Assembly: GCA_903915955.1 (NCBI GenBank)
Contig: CAIWUU010000070.1
Span: 1-62,446 of the forward strand
Reading direction: 5' to 3'
Length of the DNA stretch: 62,446 nucleotides
Source: an uncultured Chlorobiaceae bacterium
GTDB lineage: Bacteria; Bacteroidota; Chlorobiia; Chlorobiales; Chlorobiaceae
Positions 19,614 through 30,342 of the stretch are shown here, piece after piece. A program made the translations under genes and the position numbers. The notes beneath the pieces were generated by a model. The model saw only the letters and a program-made list of their open reading frames with translations. It made no database searches and was not told where the DNA came from. How positions within the stretch are numbered: the stretch's first letter is position 1; every line of letters starts with the position of its first letter.

Positions 19614-20603
19614 TCAGATTCCGGATACCTTTCCAATAATGTACGCATTTTCCCCTTGAGATTTCAAGCCAGCGAGTATACCATCTACCGCATTTTTATC
19701 AACAATCATCACTAAACCAACCCCAAGATTAAATGTTCTGCGCATATCCTCTTCAGGAACATTCCCCTCTTTGCGGATAATGTCGAAAATCACCGGTTCC
19801 GGCCAGGAATTCCACTCAACATCGAGCTTCAGGCCATCCGGCACAATGCGCATGGTGTTTCCCGTTAGTCCGCCGCCTGTAATGTGTGACAAACCATGAA
19901 TATCTGCCGATCCGAAAAGGGGCTCAATGACAGAGAGATAGGAACGGTGAATTTTCAGGAGAGCCTCGCCAATGGTGCCTTCAAGTCCTGAAAAAGTCTG
20001 CTGCATCCTGCCGTCCAGCACTTTTCTGGCGAGCGAGTAGCCATTGGTATGAAGGCCGGTCGATGGTAGTCCAAGCAGAACGTCATCGGCTTTAACCTCC
20101 GAGCCATTGATGATTTTTTCATGGTCAACCACGCCGACAATCGAACCGGCGAGATCAAAATCCCTCTCCTGATAGAGGCCGGGCATTTCAGCAGTTTCAC
20201 CACCAATAAGTGCGCAACCGTTTTCACGGCAGGCATTGACCATGCCGGTCACCACAGCGGCGGCAATGTCGGGCGTCAACTTGCCACAGGCATAGTAGTC
20301 AAGAAAGAAGAGCGGTTTGGCCCCGCAGACAAGAATATCGTTGACGCAATGGTTGACCAGACATGAACCGACGGTGTCGTACTGGCCCAGTTCAATGGCA
20401 ATTTTGAGCTTGGTGCCGACACCGTCAATGCTGCTGACAAGCACCGGCTTTTTATACTGAGAGAAATTGGGCAGAAAAAAACCTCCGAACGCTCCTATAT
20501 CAGTGATTACTCCGGGAGTAAAGGTCTGGCGAACCTGCGGCTTGATCATGCGGACAAACTCTTCACCTGCACTAATATCAACGCCGGCTTTTTTATAGTC
20601 CAT
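19614..20603 (-). CDS. purM: phosphoribosylformylglycinamidine cyclo-ligase
   Basis: A 329-residue AIR synthetase that closes the imidazole ring in purine synthesis. The N-terminal [17 protein letters not shown], the [13 protein letters not shown] glycine motif, [21 protein letters not shown], and [11 protein letters not shown] are diagnostic. It ends 15 nt before plsY in the same direction and may share the transcript. Confidence 0.97.
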   Translation of the reverse strand: MDYKKAGVDISAGEEFVRMIKPQVRQTFTPGVITDIGAFGGFFLPNFSQYKKPVLVSSIDGVGTKLKIAIELGQYDTVGSCLVNHCVNDILVCGAKPLFFLDYYACGKLTPDIAAAVVTGMVNACRENGCALIGGETAEMPGLYQERDFDLAGSIVGVVDHEKIINGSEVKADDVLLGLPSTGLHTNGYSLARKVLDGRMQQTFSGLEGTIGEALLKIHRSYLSVIEPLFGSADIHGLSHITGGGLTGNTMRIVPDGLKLDVEWNSWPEPVIFDIIRKEGNVPEEDMRRTFNLGVGLVMIVDKNAVDGILAGLKSQGENAYIIGKVSGI

Positions 20604-20651
20604 ATCTGCTACCTCTTTTATTATCTTACGGTTTAAGCCTTTGTTGTTCTC

Positions 20652-22064
20652 TTATTTCCCTGCCGGTTTTTCAAAAATAGCATGATCCTGAGGAGCGGAG
20701 AAAAACTCCCTGTGGAGATTGTTGACGGCTGTGGCAACCTCATGCTCTTCAACGACAAAGCCGACATTAATCTCTGATGCTCCCTGGGAGATCATTCTGA
20801 GATTGACATCCTTCAATGCACTGAAAATTCTGCCAGCAACACCACGAGACATGCGGAGATTGTCGCCGACAACACTGATTGTTGCGACGTTATGCTCAAT
20901 CTCAACTTCGCCAAGAGTTTTCAGATCCTGAATCAATTCATTGTTGAAGCTTTTGTCGTCAACAGTGAGCGATACTGAAACTTCACTGGTTGAGATCATC
21001 TCCACTGAGATGCCATAACGGGCGAAGAGGCCGAAGAGTTCGTTCATAAATCCGTGTCGTCCCATCATCCGGTTTGAGCGCACATTAATGATGCACTGAC
21101 TCTTTTTCACCGCAATGGATTTGACAAGCCCTTCATAACTCATACCAGAAAGCCGTTCAGGATCATTGGTAATAATGGTGCCCTTGGCATCGGGATGCAA
21201 TGAGTTCAAGACATAGACCGGAATATTCTTCTGCACAGCAGGTGCGATGGTGTCGGGGTGGAGCACCTTGGCGCCGAGATAGGCAAGTTCTGCCGCCTCA
21301 GAGAAGGTCATCACCCTAATGCTTCTTGCTTCAGGTACAAGGCGAGGATCGCAGGTCATGACACCGTCGACATCTGTCCATATCTGTATTGAGTTGTCAT
21401 CAAGCCATGCGCCGAGCAGCGCTGCCGAAAAGTCGGAACCGCCACGGCCAAGTGTTGTTGTCCGGCCATCTTTTGTCGCGCCGATGTACCCCTGGGTAAC
21501 AACAGTTGTCCCCGCTGCAAGCAGTGGTGTGATCATCTTGCGGACATTGACCTCGCATATCTCGTCAAGCGGGCGGGCAAAACCAAAATTGTCGTCAGTA
21601 ATCATGACGGTGCGGACATCTACCCAGGCAACGTTATGTCCCAACTCTTTCATCGCTGCCGCGAAGACGGTGGTCGAAAGCAGTTCTCCGAATGAGCAGA
21701 ACATATCTTTCGATCTTTCGGTCAGTTCTCCTACGATATCAACGCCCTTGATCAGCATCTCAAGACGATTGGCAAGTCCCCCTATTGTTGTGGCAAGCTC
21801 TGCCTTCAGCTCGGTTCCCTTGATCAGCTCGTCAAGCAGATTGAGATGAAAGCTGCGCACTTCGCCAGCAAGCATCATTGCTTCATCCAGAGCGCTGTGC
21901 CCTGCGGCATCAGCAATCTGAACAAGTTTATTGGTAATTCCGCTGCATGCGCTCAGTACAACAAGCGGAGTGCCTCTCTCCTCTTCTCTGGCAACAATGG
22001 AAATAGCCTGCTGCATAGCCCGGGATGTCCCTACGGAGGTCCCGCCGAATTTCATTACCGCCAT
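20652..22064 (-). CDS. lysC: aspartate kinase
   Basis: A 470-residue monofunctional aspartokinase (L-aspartate + ATP to aspartyl-phosphate), the first step to Lys, Thr, Met and diaminopimelate. The kinase domain starts with [10 protein letters not shown] and includes [18 protein letters not shown] and [14 protein letters not shown]. Two ACT domains follow (about residues 320-455: [20 protein letters not shown] and [19 protein letters not shown]), expected to bind Lys or Thr for feedback control. No homoserine dehydrogenase is fused. It diverges from the NlpC/P60 gene over only 40 bp. Confidence 0.96.
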   Translation of the reverse strand: MAVMKFGGTSVGTSRAMQQAISIVAREEERGTPLVVLSACSGITNKLVQIADAAGHSALDEAMMLAGEVRSFHLNLLDELIKGTELKAELATTIGGLANRLEMLIKGVDIVGELTERSKDMFCSFGELLSTTVFAAAMKELGHNVAWVDVRTVMITDDNFGFARPLDEICEVNVRKMITPLLAAGTTVVTQGYIGATKDGRTTTLGRGGSDFSAALLGAWLDDNSIQIWTDVDGVMTCDPRLVPEARSIRVMTFSEAAELAYLGAKVLHPDTIAPAVQKNIPVYVLNSLHPDAKGTIITNDPERLSGMSYEGLVKSIAVKKSQCIINVRSNRMMGRHGFMNELFGLFARYGISVEMISTSEVSVSLTVDDKSFNNELIQDLKTLGEVEIEHNVATISVVGDNLRMSRGVAGRIFSALKDVNLRMISQGASEINVGFVVEEHEVATAVNNLHREFFSAPQDHAIFEKPAGK

Positions 22065-22104
22065 ATATCTTTTAAACCTGTGAGTTAACTATTATCTTTT
22101 TCTC

Positions 22105-22725
22105 ATGAAGCAAAAAGCTCCTTTTATCTCTTTATGGCATATCAGGATCATATTGACCAGAACAGCCATCCTTCTTTGTGCCGTCATCGGGCCAGCGCTC
22201 GCTATGAGCAGTTGCCAGATGGTACGTACAGGTTCAGGACACGAACAAGAGTGGAAATATAGTTTAAAAAAGAGAAAATCGCATATCTCCTGTAGGGCGG
22301 AAGAGGCTCAGCCAGCGGTTATCAGGCCTCTTCCGATGAGTGTCTCTGGAGATTCGTTTGATCGTCTCTTTTCATCTCTTGACGAACTTCTCGGCACTCC
22401 ATATCGTCCCGGCGGAAGTGCTCCTGATGGCTTTGATTGCTCCGGTTTGGTACAGTATCTCTATAAACAACAGTTCCTGATGATTCTCCCGCGAACAGCA
22501 GAAGAGCTTGCAGCGCTCGGTAGTTTGGTGCCGGAGAGGACGCAGATGAGAGGCGATCTTGTTTTTTTCAGTATTGACGGTCAGAGAATCGACCATGTCG
22601 GCATCTTTCTCGGAAGCAACCGTTTTGCCCATGCCGCAAATAATGGTGTCAGGATTGATAATCTGCTTGATGCCTATTATCGGCATCGCTATGCGTTTAG
22701 TTCACGTATCATAACGGTTGATTGA
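22105..22725 (+). CDS. NlpC/P60 family cell-wall endopeptidase, probable lipoprotein
   Basis: A 206-residue protein. The N-terminal hydrophobic segment ends in ALAMSSC, a plausible lipobox with Cys, though the leader is long. The NlpC/P60 domain occupies about residues 90-200, with catalytic Cys in DGFDCSGLVQYLY, catalytic His in RIDHVGIFLG, and the third polar residue in RFAHAANNGV. Such enzymes cut D-Glu-DAP peptide bonds in murein. Confidence 0.9.
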   Translation: MKQKAPFISLWHIRIILTRTAILLCAVIGPALAMSSCQMVRTGSGHEQEWKYSLKKRKSHISCRAEEAQPAVIRPLPMSVSGDSFDRLFSSLDELLGTPYRPGGSAPDGFDCSGLVQYLYKQQFLMILPRTAEELAALGSLVPERTQMRGDLVFFSIDGQRIDHVGIFLGSNRFAHAANNGVRIDNLLDAYYRHRYAFSSRIITVD

Positions 22726-22791
22726 TCTTCTTTGCCACCGGAAATAGTTATATTCCACCGCCTATTTTTCAATACTCTTCATTCTCCTTCT

Positions 22792-23658
22792 ATGCCGCAA
22801 CCCGGATTGAGCAATTACTTTGAACTGGCTTTTGACCTTGATGTCGACCTTCACGAACTTTGCATTGCCCTTCTTGCAGGAGAGGGAATAGAATCTTTTC
22901 TTGAAGAGGATCACCAATTGCTCGCCTATCTGCCTGAAGCGGAATGGACGGCAGAAAAAGAGCAGGCCATCCGTACCATGCTGCAAGAGAGGCTGGGGAG
23001 TGTTCCCGACTATCAGGCAACCCTGATTGCCGACAGGAACTGGAATGAGGAGTGGGAGGCTACCCTTGAACCAATCGAAATATCCGACCGGCTGCTGATT
23101 GTGCAGAAAAACAAGGGCACCCAGGGGAAACCCGGCCAGATCGTCATCGAGATCAACCCGAAAATGTCTTTTGGCACCGGTTATCATGCCACGACGCGCC
23201 TGATGCTGCGGCAGATGGAGCAGCTTGACCTGAAAGACAAAAAGATCATGGATATTGGCACCGGCACCGGTGTTCTTGCCATTGCCGCCCGCAAGCTTGG
23301 CAACAATCTGCCCATTCTCGCTTTCGACAACAACTCGTGGGCGGCAGAAAACGCGGCAGAGAATATCGAAGAGAACAACGCGCCGGATATTCACATCAAA
23401 CTCCTTGATGCTGAAGAGGATCTTGTTGCAAATCTGAAAGAGGGGTACGACCTGATTCTGGCCAACATCAACAAAAATGTCATCGACCGAATTCTTCCGG
23501 CAATTCGCAAATACGCTCCTGTCGCTCCCGTGCTTCTCTCCGGCGTGCTCGTCTATGACGAACCATGGCTGAAAAAGCTGAGCAAACAGCTTGGTTACGA
23601 GATGGTGAAGACTATTTACGAAGATGAATGGCTTTCAGCTTATATTCGACCGCTATGA
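22792..23658 (+). CDS. prmA: ribosomal protein L11 methyltransferase
   Basis: About 288 residues from the start at 22792 (MPQPGLSNYFELAFDLD). An upstream in-frame TTG at 22732 is unlikely. The N-terminal substrate-recognition domain is followed by the SAM domain: NPKMSFGTGYHATTRLML, DIGTGTGVLAIAARKLG, and the ILANINKNVIDRILP motif. It trimethylates L11. Its TGA overlaps the ppx ATG by 4 nt. Confidence 0.95.
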   Translation: MPQPGLSNYFELAFDLDVDLHELCIALLAGEGIESFLEEDHQLLAYLPEAEWTAEKEQAIRTMLQERLGSVPDYQATLIADRNWNEEWEATLEPIEISDRLLIVQKNKGTQGKPGQIVIEINPKMSFGTGYHATTRLMLRQMEQLDLKDKKIMDIGTGTGVLAIAARKLGNNLPILAFDNNSWAAENAAENIEENNAPDIHIKLLDAEEDLVANLKEGYDLILANINKNVIDRILPAIRKYAPVAPVLLSGVLVYDEPWLKKLSKQLGYEMVKTIYEDEWLSAYIRPL

Positions 23659-24593
23659 AAAAGAGAGTATCCTGTATTGATATCGGTACCAACACGGCAT
23701 TGCTGCTGATAGCCGATCTTGAACCGGAGAGTGGTGCTATTTTGCCGGTGTTCCACAAACAGACCATTCTGCGGCTGGGGAAAAATGTTGATGCAGAGAA
23801 AATTATTGACCAGGCGGCCCTCCAGCGGCTCATCGACTGTATGGTTGATTATCGCGGGATAAGCGATGCGCATAACTCCGAAACCATCATTACCGCAGGC
23901 ACCAGCGCCCTGAGAGATGCCAAAAACCGCACCGAAATTATAGATGCCGTTGAGCGTGCGGCAGGAGTAACCATACAATGTATCTCAGGCAAGGAGGAGG
24001 CAGAACTCACCTTTTGCGGTGCAGTAGCAGGAATGAGCGATCTGCCGGAGCTTTTCACCGTTGTAGATATAGGTGGAGGCAGTACCGAAATCTCCATGGG
24101 CTCGCTTGACGCTATTGAGGAGAGCGTCAGTATCGACATTGGTTCGGTTCGGTTGACCGAACGATTCTTTTCAACACTGCCGCCATCGCAAGAGGAGTTT
24201 GCTGCGGCAAAAGCGCACATCAATCAGCTTTTCACCTCGAATATTATCCCCTTTTTTGCTGGACGTGAAAGGGTTTACGGCGTGGCTGGCACGCTGACCA
24301 CCATTGCGCAGGTAAGCCAGGGGCTGAAACACTTCGATGCCTTGAAGGTGCACAACTATCCACTTCACTATCAGGATGTGCACGACTTTCTCGAAAAGCT
24401 TAAAGTAAGCAGACTTGAGGAGATAATCGAACTCGGCATTCCCGAAGGGCGCGCCGATGTTATCACCATGGGCACCCTGATTCTGCACCAGTTCATGCGC
24501 CTGCTTGGTGTCGGCGAGATCCGCGTCAGCATTCAGGGACTGCGCTTCGGCATGGCACAAAAAGAGCTGCTTCGTCTCCAGGAAAACATCTGA
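23655..24593 (+). CDS. ppx: exopolyphosphatase / GppA family phosphatase
   Basis: About 312 residues from ATG at 23655 (MKKRVSCIDIGTNTALLLIAD). The acetate/sugar kinase-Hsp70-actin fold shows CIDIGTNTALLLIADL, AGTSALRDAKN, ISGKEEAELTF and VVDIGGGSTEIS. It lacks the C-terminal HD domain of long Ppx, so it is a short Ppx/GppA form and substrate preference (polyP or pppGpp) is open. It starts within the prmA stop. Its last 68 nt overlap the antisense 3' end of the methyltransferase gene. Confidence 0.93.
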   Translation: MKKRVSCIDIGTNTALLLIADLEPESGAILPVFHKQTILRLGKNVDAEKIIDQAALQRLIDCMVDYRGISDAHNSETIITAGTSALRDAKNRTEIIDAVERAAGVTIQCISGKEEAELTFCGAVAGMSDLPELFTVVDIGGGSTEISMGSLDAIEESVSIDIGSVRLTERFFSTLPPSQEEFAAAKAHINQLFTSNIIPFFAGRERVYGVAGTLTTIAQVSQGLKHFDALKVHNYPLHYQDVHDFLEKLKVSRLEEIIELGIPEGRADVITMGTLILHQFMRLLGVGEIRVSIQGLRFGMAQKELLRLQENI

Positions 24594-25785
24594 GCGCATA
24601 GATGCAGAGCGGATGGCCCGCAGCATTTTTGGTAAAAAAGAGAAAAGCCCTCTCGCTCTCAAGAAGCCGATATTTTTTCCGAAGCTCTTCCGCCGAAAGG
24701 GGGAAATCGCGCCGTTGGATGCTTGCCCCTGCAATGGCATGGCGCTCAAGAAATGCCTTGAAGCTTTTCGGCTTGTAAGGAACACACTCAACCACCCGGA
24801 AACTCCTGCCGGGGAAAGCCTCAATTTTGCGGTCAGCGGTGAGATAATCAACGCTCTTGTTCACAAACTGGAGGCCAGAATCCCTCGCAAGCACCGCCGA
24901 AAGCCTCGCCTTGATAATGGCCGGATCAGGCTCATAGAGATACTCCTTCACCGCCTTCCCAACTACTCTCGGCACATCACTACCCCCTGCAACTTCAGTT
25001 ATCTCCTCCGAATCAGCGTTCAGGCAGACCGCTTTTATCTGCACAGGCCCATCCGATGCGTACGTGCGCTCAAGCAGCAGCAGAATCTCCTTGCATTCAC
25101 GGTCAACCGACGCCACAACAATCGTGTGCAGGGAAGGCAACAGCTTTTTCACTCCGCTGATTTCGAGAGCCGGAGAGGCCTTGATGCAGACCCTCTGCGC
25201 ATGACGGAGCAGCAGATCATGGCACTCCACAACATCCGGACTTGCCGCCTCCAGCGCTATTGAGCGTTGTCCCTGTTCACGGCGTGCAGGGTCAACATAA
25301 ATCCAGTCAAAAAAGTTGTCGGGGTACTCTGCAAGCATACTGATGCTTTCGCCGTTCTTTACCACAACATTGGTAATTCCGCTCACCTTCAGGTTATGCT
25401 CAACCACTGCGCAAAGCAGCGGATCACGCTCGCAGTAAACAACCTCCTGAAACACCCGTGCCAGAAACATTGCATCAACACCAAGACCGCCACTCAAATC
25501 TATTACCCTTTTGCCCGAAATAAACGAAGCCTTGTATGCCGCAGTAAGCTCTCCAGAGGATTGCTCAAGTGCCAACGGGGTATAGAGCAGGTTGTGCTGC
25601 GAAAGCGTTGGGAGTTTTTTTTCAGCCTTCTGGCGGCAGGCAAGCTGCTCCGCGATTGCCCGAATCGGCAACTCCGTGCGACCATGAAACTGCATGGCAA
25701 AAGCAGCCGGGTCATCGGAGTAATGCGACGCAAGCAGATCTTGTATATAAAGTTGCAGGAGGTTTTGGAGCTCTGCGATAGTCAT
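24526..25785 (-). CDS. class I SAM-dependent methyltransferase with THUMP-like C-terminal domain
   Basis: A 419-residue protein. The SAM-binding motif is VIDLSGGLGVDAMFLA (about residue 95), followed by VVYCERDPLLCAVVEHNL and a DWIYVDPARR motif that resembles the acidic/NPPY position of RNA methyltransferases. The C-terminal part (RSFRVVECVPYKPKSFKAFL...) matches the THUMP-like domain seen in this family. An RNA or rRNA substrate is likely but unknown. The 3' end overlaps ppx by 68 nt tail to tail. Confidence 0.85.
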   Translation of the reverse strand: MTIAELQNLLQLYIQDLLASHYSDDPAAFAMQFHGRTELPIRAIAEQLACRQKAEKKLPTLSQHNLLYTPLALEQSSGELTAAYKASFISGKRVIDLSGGLGVDAMFLARVFQEVVYCERDPLLCAVVEHNLKVSGITNVVVKNGESISMLAEYPDNFFDWIYVDPARREQGQRSIALEAASPDVVECHDLLLRHAQRVCIKASPALEISGVKKLLPSLHTIVVASVDRECKEILLLLERTYASDGPVQIKAVCLNADSEEITEVAGGSDVPRVVGKAVKEYLYEPDPAIIKARLSAVLARDSGLQFVNKSVDYLTADRKIEAFPGRSFRVVECVPYKPKSFKAFLERHAIAGASIQRRDFPLSAEELRKKYRLLESERAFLFFTKNAAGHPLCIYALRCFPGDEAALFVPCRSAVPEC

Positions 25786-25795
25786 TCAGCTCTCT

Positions 25796-25999
25796 TTAAA
25801 ATGGCAGAAATATAGCCATTTCATTTCGAATTCTCCTCTCTTCCGCTTGATTATTGGGAGCTCCGTAAAGGTAATGATACACATTCATAGACAAATCTTC
25901 CGCCTGCTCTGCCAAAATATCCAGAACCGATTGCAAATTTATATGGTTTCTTCGGGATTCTGTCAACATGGAGGCATAGGCAACCCTGAACAGTAACAT
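25796..25999 (-). CDS. small hypothetical protein
   Basis: A 67-residue frame beginning MLLFRVAYASMLTES and ending RNEMAIFLPF. It lies 10 nt upstream of the methyltransferase gene on the same strand. The composition looks protein-like (amphipathic VLDILAEQAEDLS) and similar short frames may exist in related strains, but I recognise no family. It could be noise. Confidence 0.3.
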   Translation of the reverse strand: MLLFRVAYASMLTESRRNHINLQSVLDILAEQAEDLSMNVYHYLYGAPNNQAEERRIRNEMAIFLPF

Positions 26000-26025
26000 A
26001 TTCCTCCCCGATGAGGTAACAGCCT

Positions 26026-26181
26026 ATGAAAACAGAAGAATTTGACAAAGCGTTTGATGAAGCTCCAGATATCATCCCTTACCTCGATCTGAACAAGGCG
26101 CGTCGGATAAGGCAACAGTATAAAAAGGTGAATGTTGACTTTCCGGTCTGGATGATCGACTTGCTTGATAAAGAGGCGTAA
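26026..26181 (+). pseudogene. truncated CopG/BrnA-like antitoxin
   Basis: A 51-codon frame, MKTEEFDKAFDEAPDIIPYL followed by DLNKARRIRQ...VNVDFPVWMIDLLDKEA. This is the N-terminal half of a CopG (ribbon-helix-helix) antitoxin family whose members usually continue with an ARRLGVTRQSIIK-like helix pair. Here a TAA follows KEA, so the RHH fold is incomplete. No toxin frame is evident next to it. It is probably a decayed toxin-antitoxin remnant; it is too short to repress or neutralise as the full protein would. Confidence 0.6.
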
Positions 26182-26207
26182 GAGGAATACGGAGAGGTAA
26201 AAATACG

Positions 26208-26333
26208 ATGGTTAGATCATATATTTCGGGAACTGATGTATCCGAAAATTTGTTGTAACGGTATGTCAAGGAGCTGGGCGTACCGTCGAAGGTAAGTGCT
26301 TTAGATCCTGTCAATCTTGCCGGTGACATATAA
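26208..26333 (+). pseudogene. short frame interrupted by an in-frame stop
   Basis: From ATG 26208 the frame reads MVRSYISGTDVSENLL, stop (26256-26258), then RYVKELGVPSKVSALDPVNL and a final stop at 26331-26333. The continuity across the internal TAA suggests a small gene lost to one nonsense change, next to the broken antitoxin. The family is unknown. A GGAGG ribosome site for the next gene begins right after it. Confidence 0.3.
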
Positions 26334-26345
26334 ACGGAGGAAGAT

Positions 26346-26807
26346 ATGAAGTGTGATGTTGGTAAGTACTTAAGGTATGTGGGCGTTTTTATCGCTCTGG
26401 TGTTGGTTCCTTTTTTCACTTGTCAAGCTACGCCAATCATTGGCGTGTATGGGGAGTCGCAGGAATATGATGCTGGCTGGCTTAATCCTGAAGTGCCGCA
26501 GAACTTTCAGCGTGGTGATTTGCTCTATCTCACCATTGGAGGTACTGCGAAATATATTGTTGTACAGTTGCTTCCTGAAGGGGAGACTTTTGGAACCCCG
26601 GCCGGAGTTCTTCCCGGAACAACTCCAAAAGTAAATAATGCATTCAAGACTTATGTTCCAGCCAATCGTATTGTGAGGGTACGGATTGATTCTCAGTACA
26701 ACAAGATTGTCCAGATTGTTGTGCATGGTGGTCAACATCCATTTGCATTCCCGTTAGGGAAGCATAATGGCCCGGCGACTCTTCTTAATGCAGAGCGCAT
26801 TCCATAG
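26346..26807 (+). CDS. exported protein of unknown function
   Basis: A 153-residue protein with an N-terminal signal peptide (YVGVFIALVLVPFFTCQA) and a beta-rich mature part (IIGVYGESQEYDAGWL, GDLLYLTIGGTAKYIVVQLL). A GGAGGAAG ribosome-binding site precedes ATG at 26346. No Cys lipobox, repeat or catalytic motif is clear. It sits between the antitoxin remnant and clpS. Confidence 0.65.
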   Translation: MKCDVGKYLRYVGVFIALVLVPFFTCQATPIIGVYGESQEYDAGWLNPEVPQNFQRGDLLYLTIGGTAKYIVVQLLPEGETFGTPAGVLPGTTPKVNNAFKTYVPANRIVRVRIDSQYNKIVQIVVHGGQHPFAFPLGKHNGPATLLNAERIP

Positions 26808-26910
26808 AGCGGCACCACTTTTAGGAGTATGGAGTGAGTGTGAGAGAAGCTGTTTTGAGTTGCAGAGCTGGTTGTGGAGGTTTGTAGAGCACCAAATGCT
26901 TGTCACTTTA

Positions 26911-27228
26911 TCAAGTGGTTTGAATCTCTGTTTTGAGGGCGATCTCTTCAAGGATTGAACTTACTTGCAGGCAGAGGAACATGGGGCCAGCATAGACGAT
27001 GCTTCGCCCAAGGGTATGGACTTCCCATGTATGTTTTTCTGCTTTATGTCGGCTGCAGCGGATGGCTTTCATAATCTGGTTAATCACTTCGTCGAAGGTA
27101 TGCACTTCATCATTATAGAGGACAACGCGGTAGGCATCAAGCAGCTCTGTTCCAGAGTTTTGTTCGCTCTTTTTTGTCTCAATTCCAGGCCAGACAGTTG
27201 CCCTTTGTTGCTCGAGAGTGGAGTTCAT
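26911..27228 (-). CDS. clpS: ATP-dependent Clp protease adaptor ClpS
   Basis: A 105-residue N-end-rule adaptor that delivers substrates with bulky N-terminal residues to ClpA/ClpC. The core [23 protein letters not shown] with NDE at the binding pocket and the [16 protein letters not shown] region are conserved. The N-terminal tail (about 30 residues), needed for delivery, is present and variable as usual. It is monocistronic. Confidence 0.93.
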   Translation of the reverse strand: MNSTLEQQRATVWPGIETKKSEQNSGTELLDAYRVVLYNDEVHTFDEVINQIMKAIRCSRHKAEKHTWEVHTLGRSIVYAGPMFLCLQVSSILEEIALKTEIQTT

Positions 27229-27312
27229 TGCGTATCAAGACAAAGAAGTTAAAGGATAAAAGATAAGCCTTGTTCCTGCAAGATGCAACGATGCATCCTG
27301 TTACTCTCTGCA

Positions 27313-28266
27313 TTACCTTTCGATCACAGGGTCAACGGCTCTGAATGAAAATTTCCCGTTTGGAGATATCTCCATTCTGAATCTGGCTCCTATTGGAATG
27401 GTCATAAGATTCTTTATATGGCCGCAAGAGAGCCCTCTCATAACAGGGCCATCCATACGGGCGTGCAGACTGTAATGGGTAAAGATATTCTCTAACCGCA
27501 GAGTTTCCTCTTTTGTTATCTCTGTCACATTGCTGAATTGCCCTAAGAGTATTCCATTGCACGGTGCGAGCAGACCGGCATTGTCGAGGTGCGAGAGCAT
27601 TCTGTCGATGCGGTATGCTGGTTCGTTGATCTCTTCAATGAAAAGAAGTGAATCTTTAAACCCGGGCATGTAGGGTGTTCCTATGATTGATGAGAGTACA
27701 GAGAGGTTGCCGCCGATCAGTTTTCCTTCTGCCGATCCCGCTCTGATGCAGGTTACAGGGTGGTCAGGATGGTTGTGCAGTGAACGTGCATAAGAGGGTG
27801 ATGTCAGTATTCCCCAGAAATGCTCTTCGGTGTATGGAGTTGGTTCGTACAGTTCAGTGGCAAGCATTGGTCCGGAAAAGGTGATAAGTCCGGTTTGTGC
27901 AAAAAATGCGAGAGAGAGAGCTGTGATGTCGGAATAGCCAACCACTATTTTTGGATTGGCTGCTATGAGGGCGTAGTCTATTTTTTTTAGCAGCCTTGTT
28001 GCTCCTGCTCCGCCTCTCAGGCAGATAATCGCTTTGATGGTGGGGTCGCCGAACATCTCATGCAGATCATGAAGTTTCTGGTTGTCTGCAATAAGAGGAT
28101 TGGGGTCGATGCAGTTGAGGTGACGAGATGGTTTTACACGGTAGCCATTTTTTTCAAGATAGAGTACTGCCTGCTCTATTTTGTCAGGGTACGCGCAATG
28201 CGATGAGGGAGAGATAAGCCCGATGGTATCTCCGTTGCGCAGGGCTTTTGGTGTCAGGGTTGTCAT
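27313..28266 (-). CDS. LD-carboxypeptidase / MccF-like S66 peptidase
   Basis: About 317 residues from ATG at 28266 (MTTLTPKALRNGDTIGLISP); a longer frame from 28287 would start inside the terminator of atpC. The family cuts the L,D bond of murein tetrapeptides in the cytoplasm, or microcin-type conjugates. Conserved blocks are AIICLRGGAGATRLL (nucleophile region), VVGYSDITALSLAF, LIGGNLSVLSSIIGTPYMP and FIEEINEPAYRIDRML. The usual Ser nucleophile site is not obvious in GGAGATR and should be checked by alignment. Confidence 0.88.
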   Translation of the reverse strand: MTTLTPKALRNGDTIGLISPSSHCAYPDKIEQAVLYLEKNGYRVKPSRHLNCIDPNPLIADNQKLHDLHEMFGDPTIKAIICLRGGAGATRLLKKIDYALIAANPKIVVGYSDITALSLAFFAQTGLITFSGPMLATELYEPTPYTEEHFWGILTSPSYARSLHNHPDHPVTCIRAGSAEGKLIGGNLSVLSSIIGTPYMPGFKDSLLFIEEINEPAYRIDRMLSHLDNAGLLAPCNGILLGQFSNVTEITKEETLRLENIFTHYSLHARMDGPVMRGLSCGHIKNLMTIPIGARFRMEISPNGKFSFRAVDPVIER

Positions 28267-28272
28267 AAAACC

Positions 28273-28310
28273 AAAAAACATCAGCACCGGTAAGGATGCT
28301 GATGTTTTTT
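28273..28310 (-). terminator. intrinsic terminator after atpC
   Basis: Arms AAAAAACATCAGCA (28273-28286) and TGCTGATGTTTTTT (28297-28310) with a 10-nt loop give a stem bordered by A and T runs. It lies just 3' of atpC and just upstream of the S66 peptidase start, so it separates the two transcripts. Confidence 0.85.
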
Positions 28311-28323
28311 ATGTCGTTTGAAA

Positions 28324-28590
28324 TCAGGAGATGCTTTCGGTCAGCAGAATAGCTTTATTGCTGCTGACTTCTAAAAAACCGTCGGTGATAGAAAAAGATT
28401 GCTCAGTGCGATCGGGCAAGGAAAGCTTCACCTTTCCGGATAAGAGCGAAGAGAGCAGCGGGGCATGGTTTTTCAGTATCTGAAATTGCCCTGACTCGCC
28501 TGGAGCTGTTACACTGAGAACTTCCCCGGAAAAATATTGCTTCAGGGGAGTGACGATCTCTATCTGGAAACCTTTTTCGGAATTCGCCAT
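28324..28590 (-). CDS. atpC: F1-ATPase epsilon subunit, short form
   Basis: An 88-residue protein that covers only the N-terminal beta-sandwich of epsilon ([39 protein letters not shown]). The two-helix C-terminal domain, which in E. coli and Bacillus can inhibit rotation, is missing; typical epsilon is about 130-140 residues. The frame is intact and I believe the short form is normal in green sulfur bacteria. It follows atpD by 15 nt and ends at an intrinsic terminator. Confidence 0.93.
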   Translation of the reverse strand: MANSEKGFQIEIVTPLKQYFSGEVLSVTAPGESGQFQILKNHAPLLSSLLSGKVKLSLPDRTEQSFSITDGFLEVSSNKAILLTESIS

Positions 28591-28605
28591 GGTTATTGCT
28601 TCTGT

Positions 28606-30015
<1,410 letters not shown>

Positions 30016-30118
30016 TTATTATGTAATCAAACATTCTCTATCAAGGCTTATCTGCCTTGTAAAATGTACCAGAAATGACACGTCTCAGTATTTCGCTTTT
30101 CGATCTGTTCCGGATACG

Positions 30119-30191
30119 AGCCACCTGAGGGACTTGAACCCACGACCTACTATTTACGAAACAGTTGCTCTACCAACTGAGCTAAGGTGGC
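30119..30191 (-). tRNA. tRNA-Thr (anticodon CGT)
   Basis: On the minus strand the acceptor arms GCCACCT / AGGTGGC pair. The D arm has AGCTCAGTTGGTAGAGC, the anticodon stem ACTGT / ATAGT holds loop TTCGTAA with anticodon CGT (reads ACG, Thr), and the T arm contains GGTTCAAGTCC. The length is 73 nt with a T discriminator base. CCA is not encoded. It lies 125 bp upstream of atpD on the same strand. Confidence 0.95.
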
Positions 30192-30342
30192 TTAAGCATA
30201 AGCGAAAAAAACAAGATCAAATATAATTTTTTTGATAGAGAATCACAAAGACTAAATAGCTCGTCATTTATTGGGTTGCAAAAAAAGAAGAATTGATATA
30301 TTGCAAGAGATGACAGAGAAGTTCCTATTGATTTTAATAAAC

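Noticed and set aside
24505-25263. A 252-codon plus-strand frame antisense to the THUMP-like methyltransferase
   Set aside because: It is a shadow of the minus-strand gene, which has clear SAM-binding motifs.
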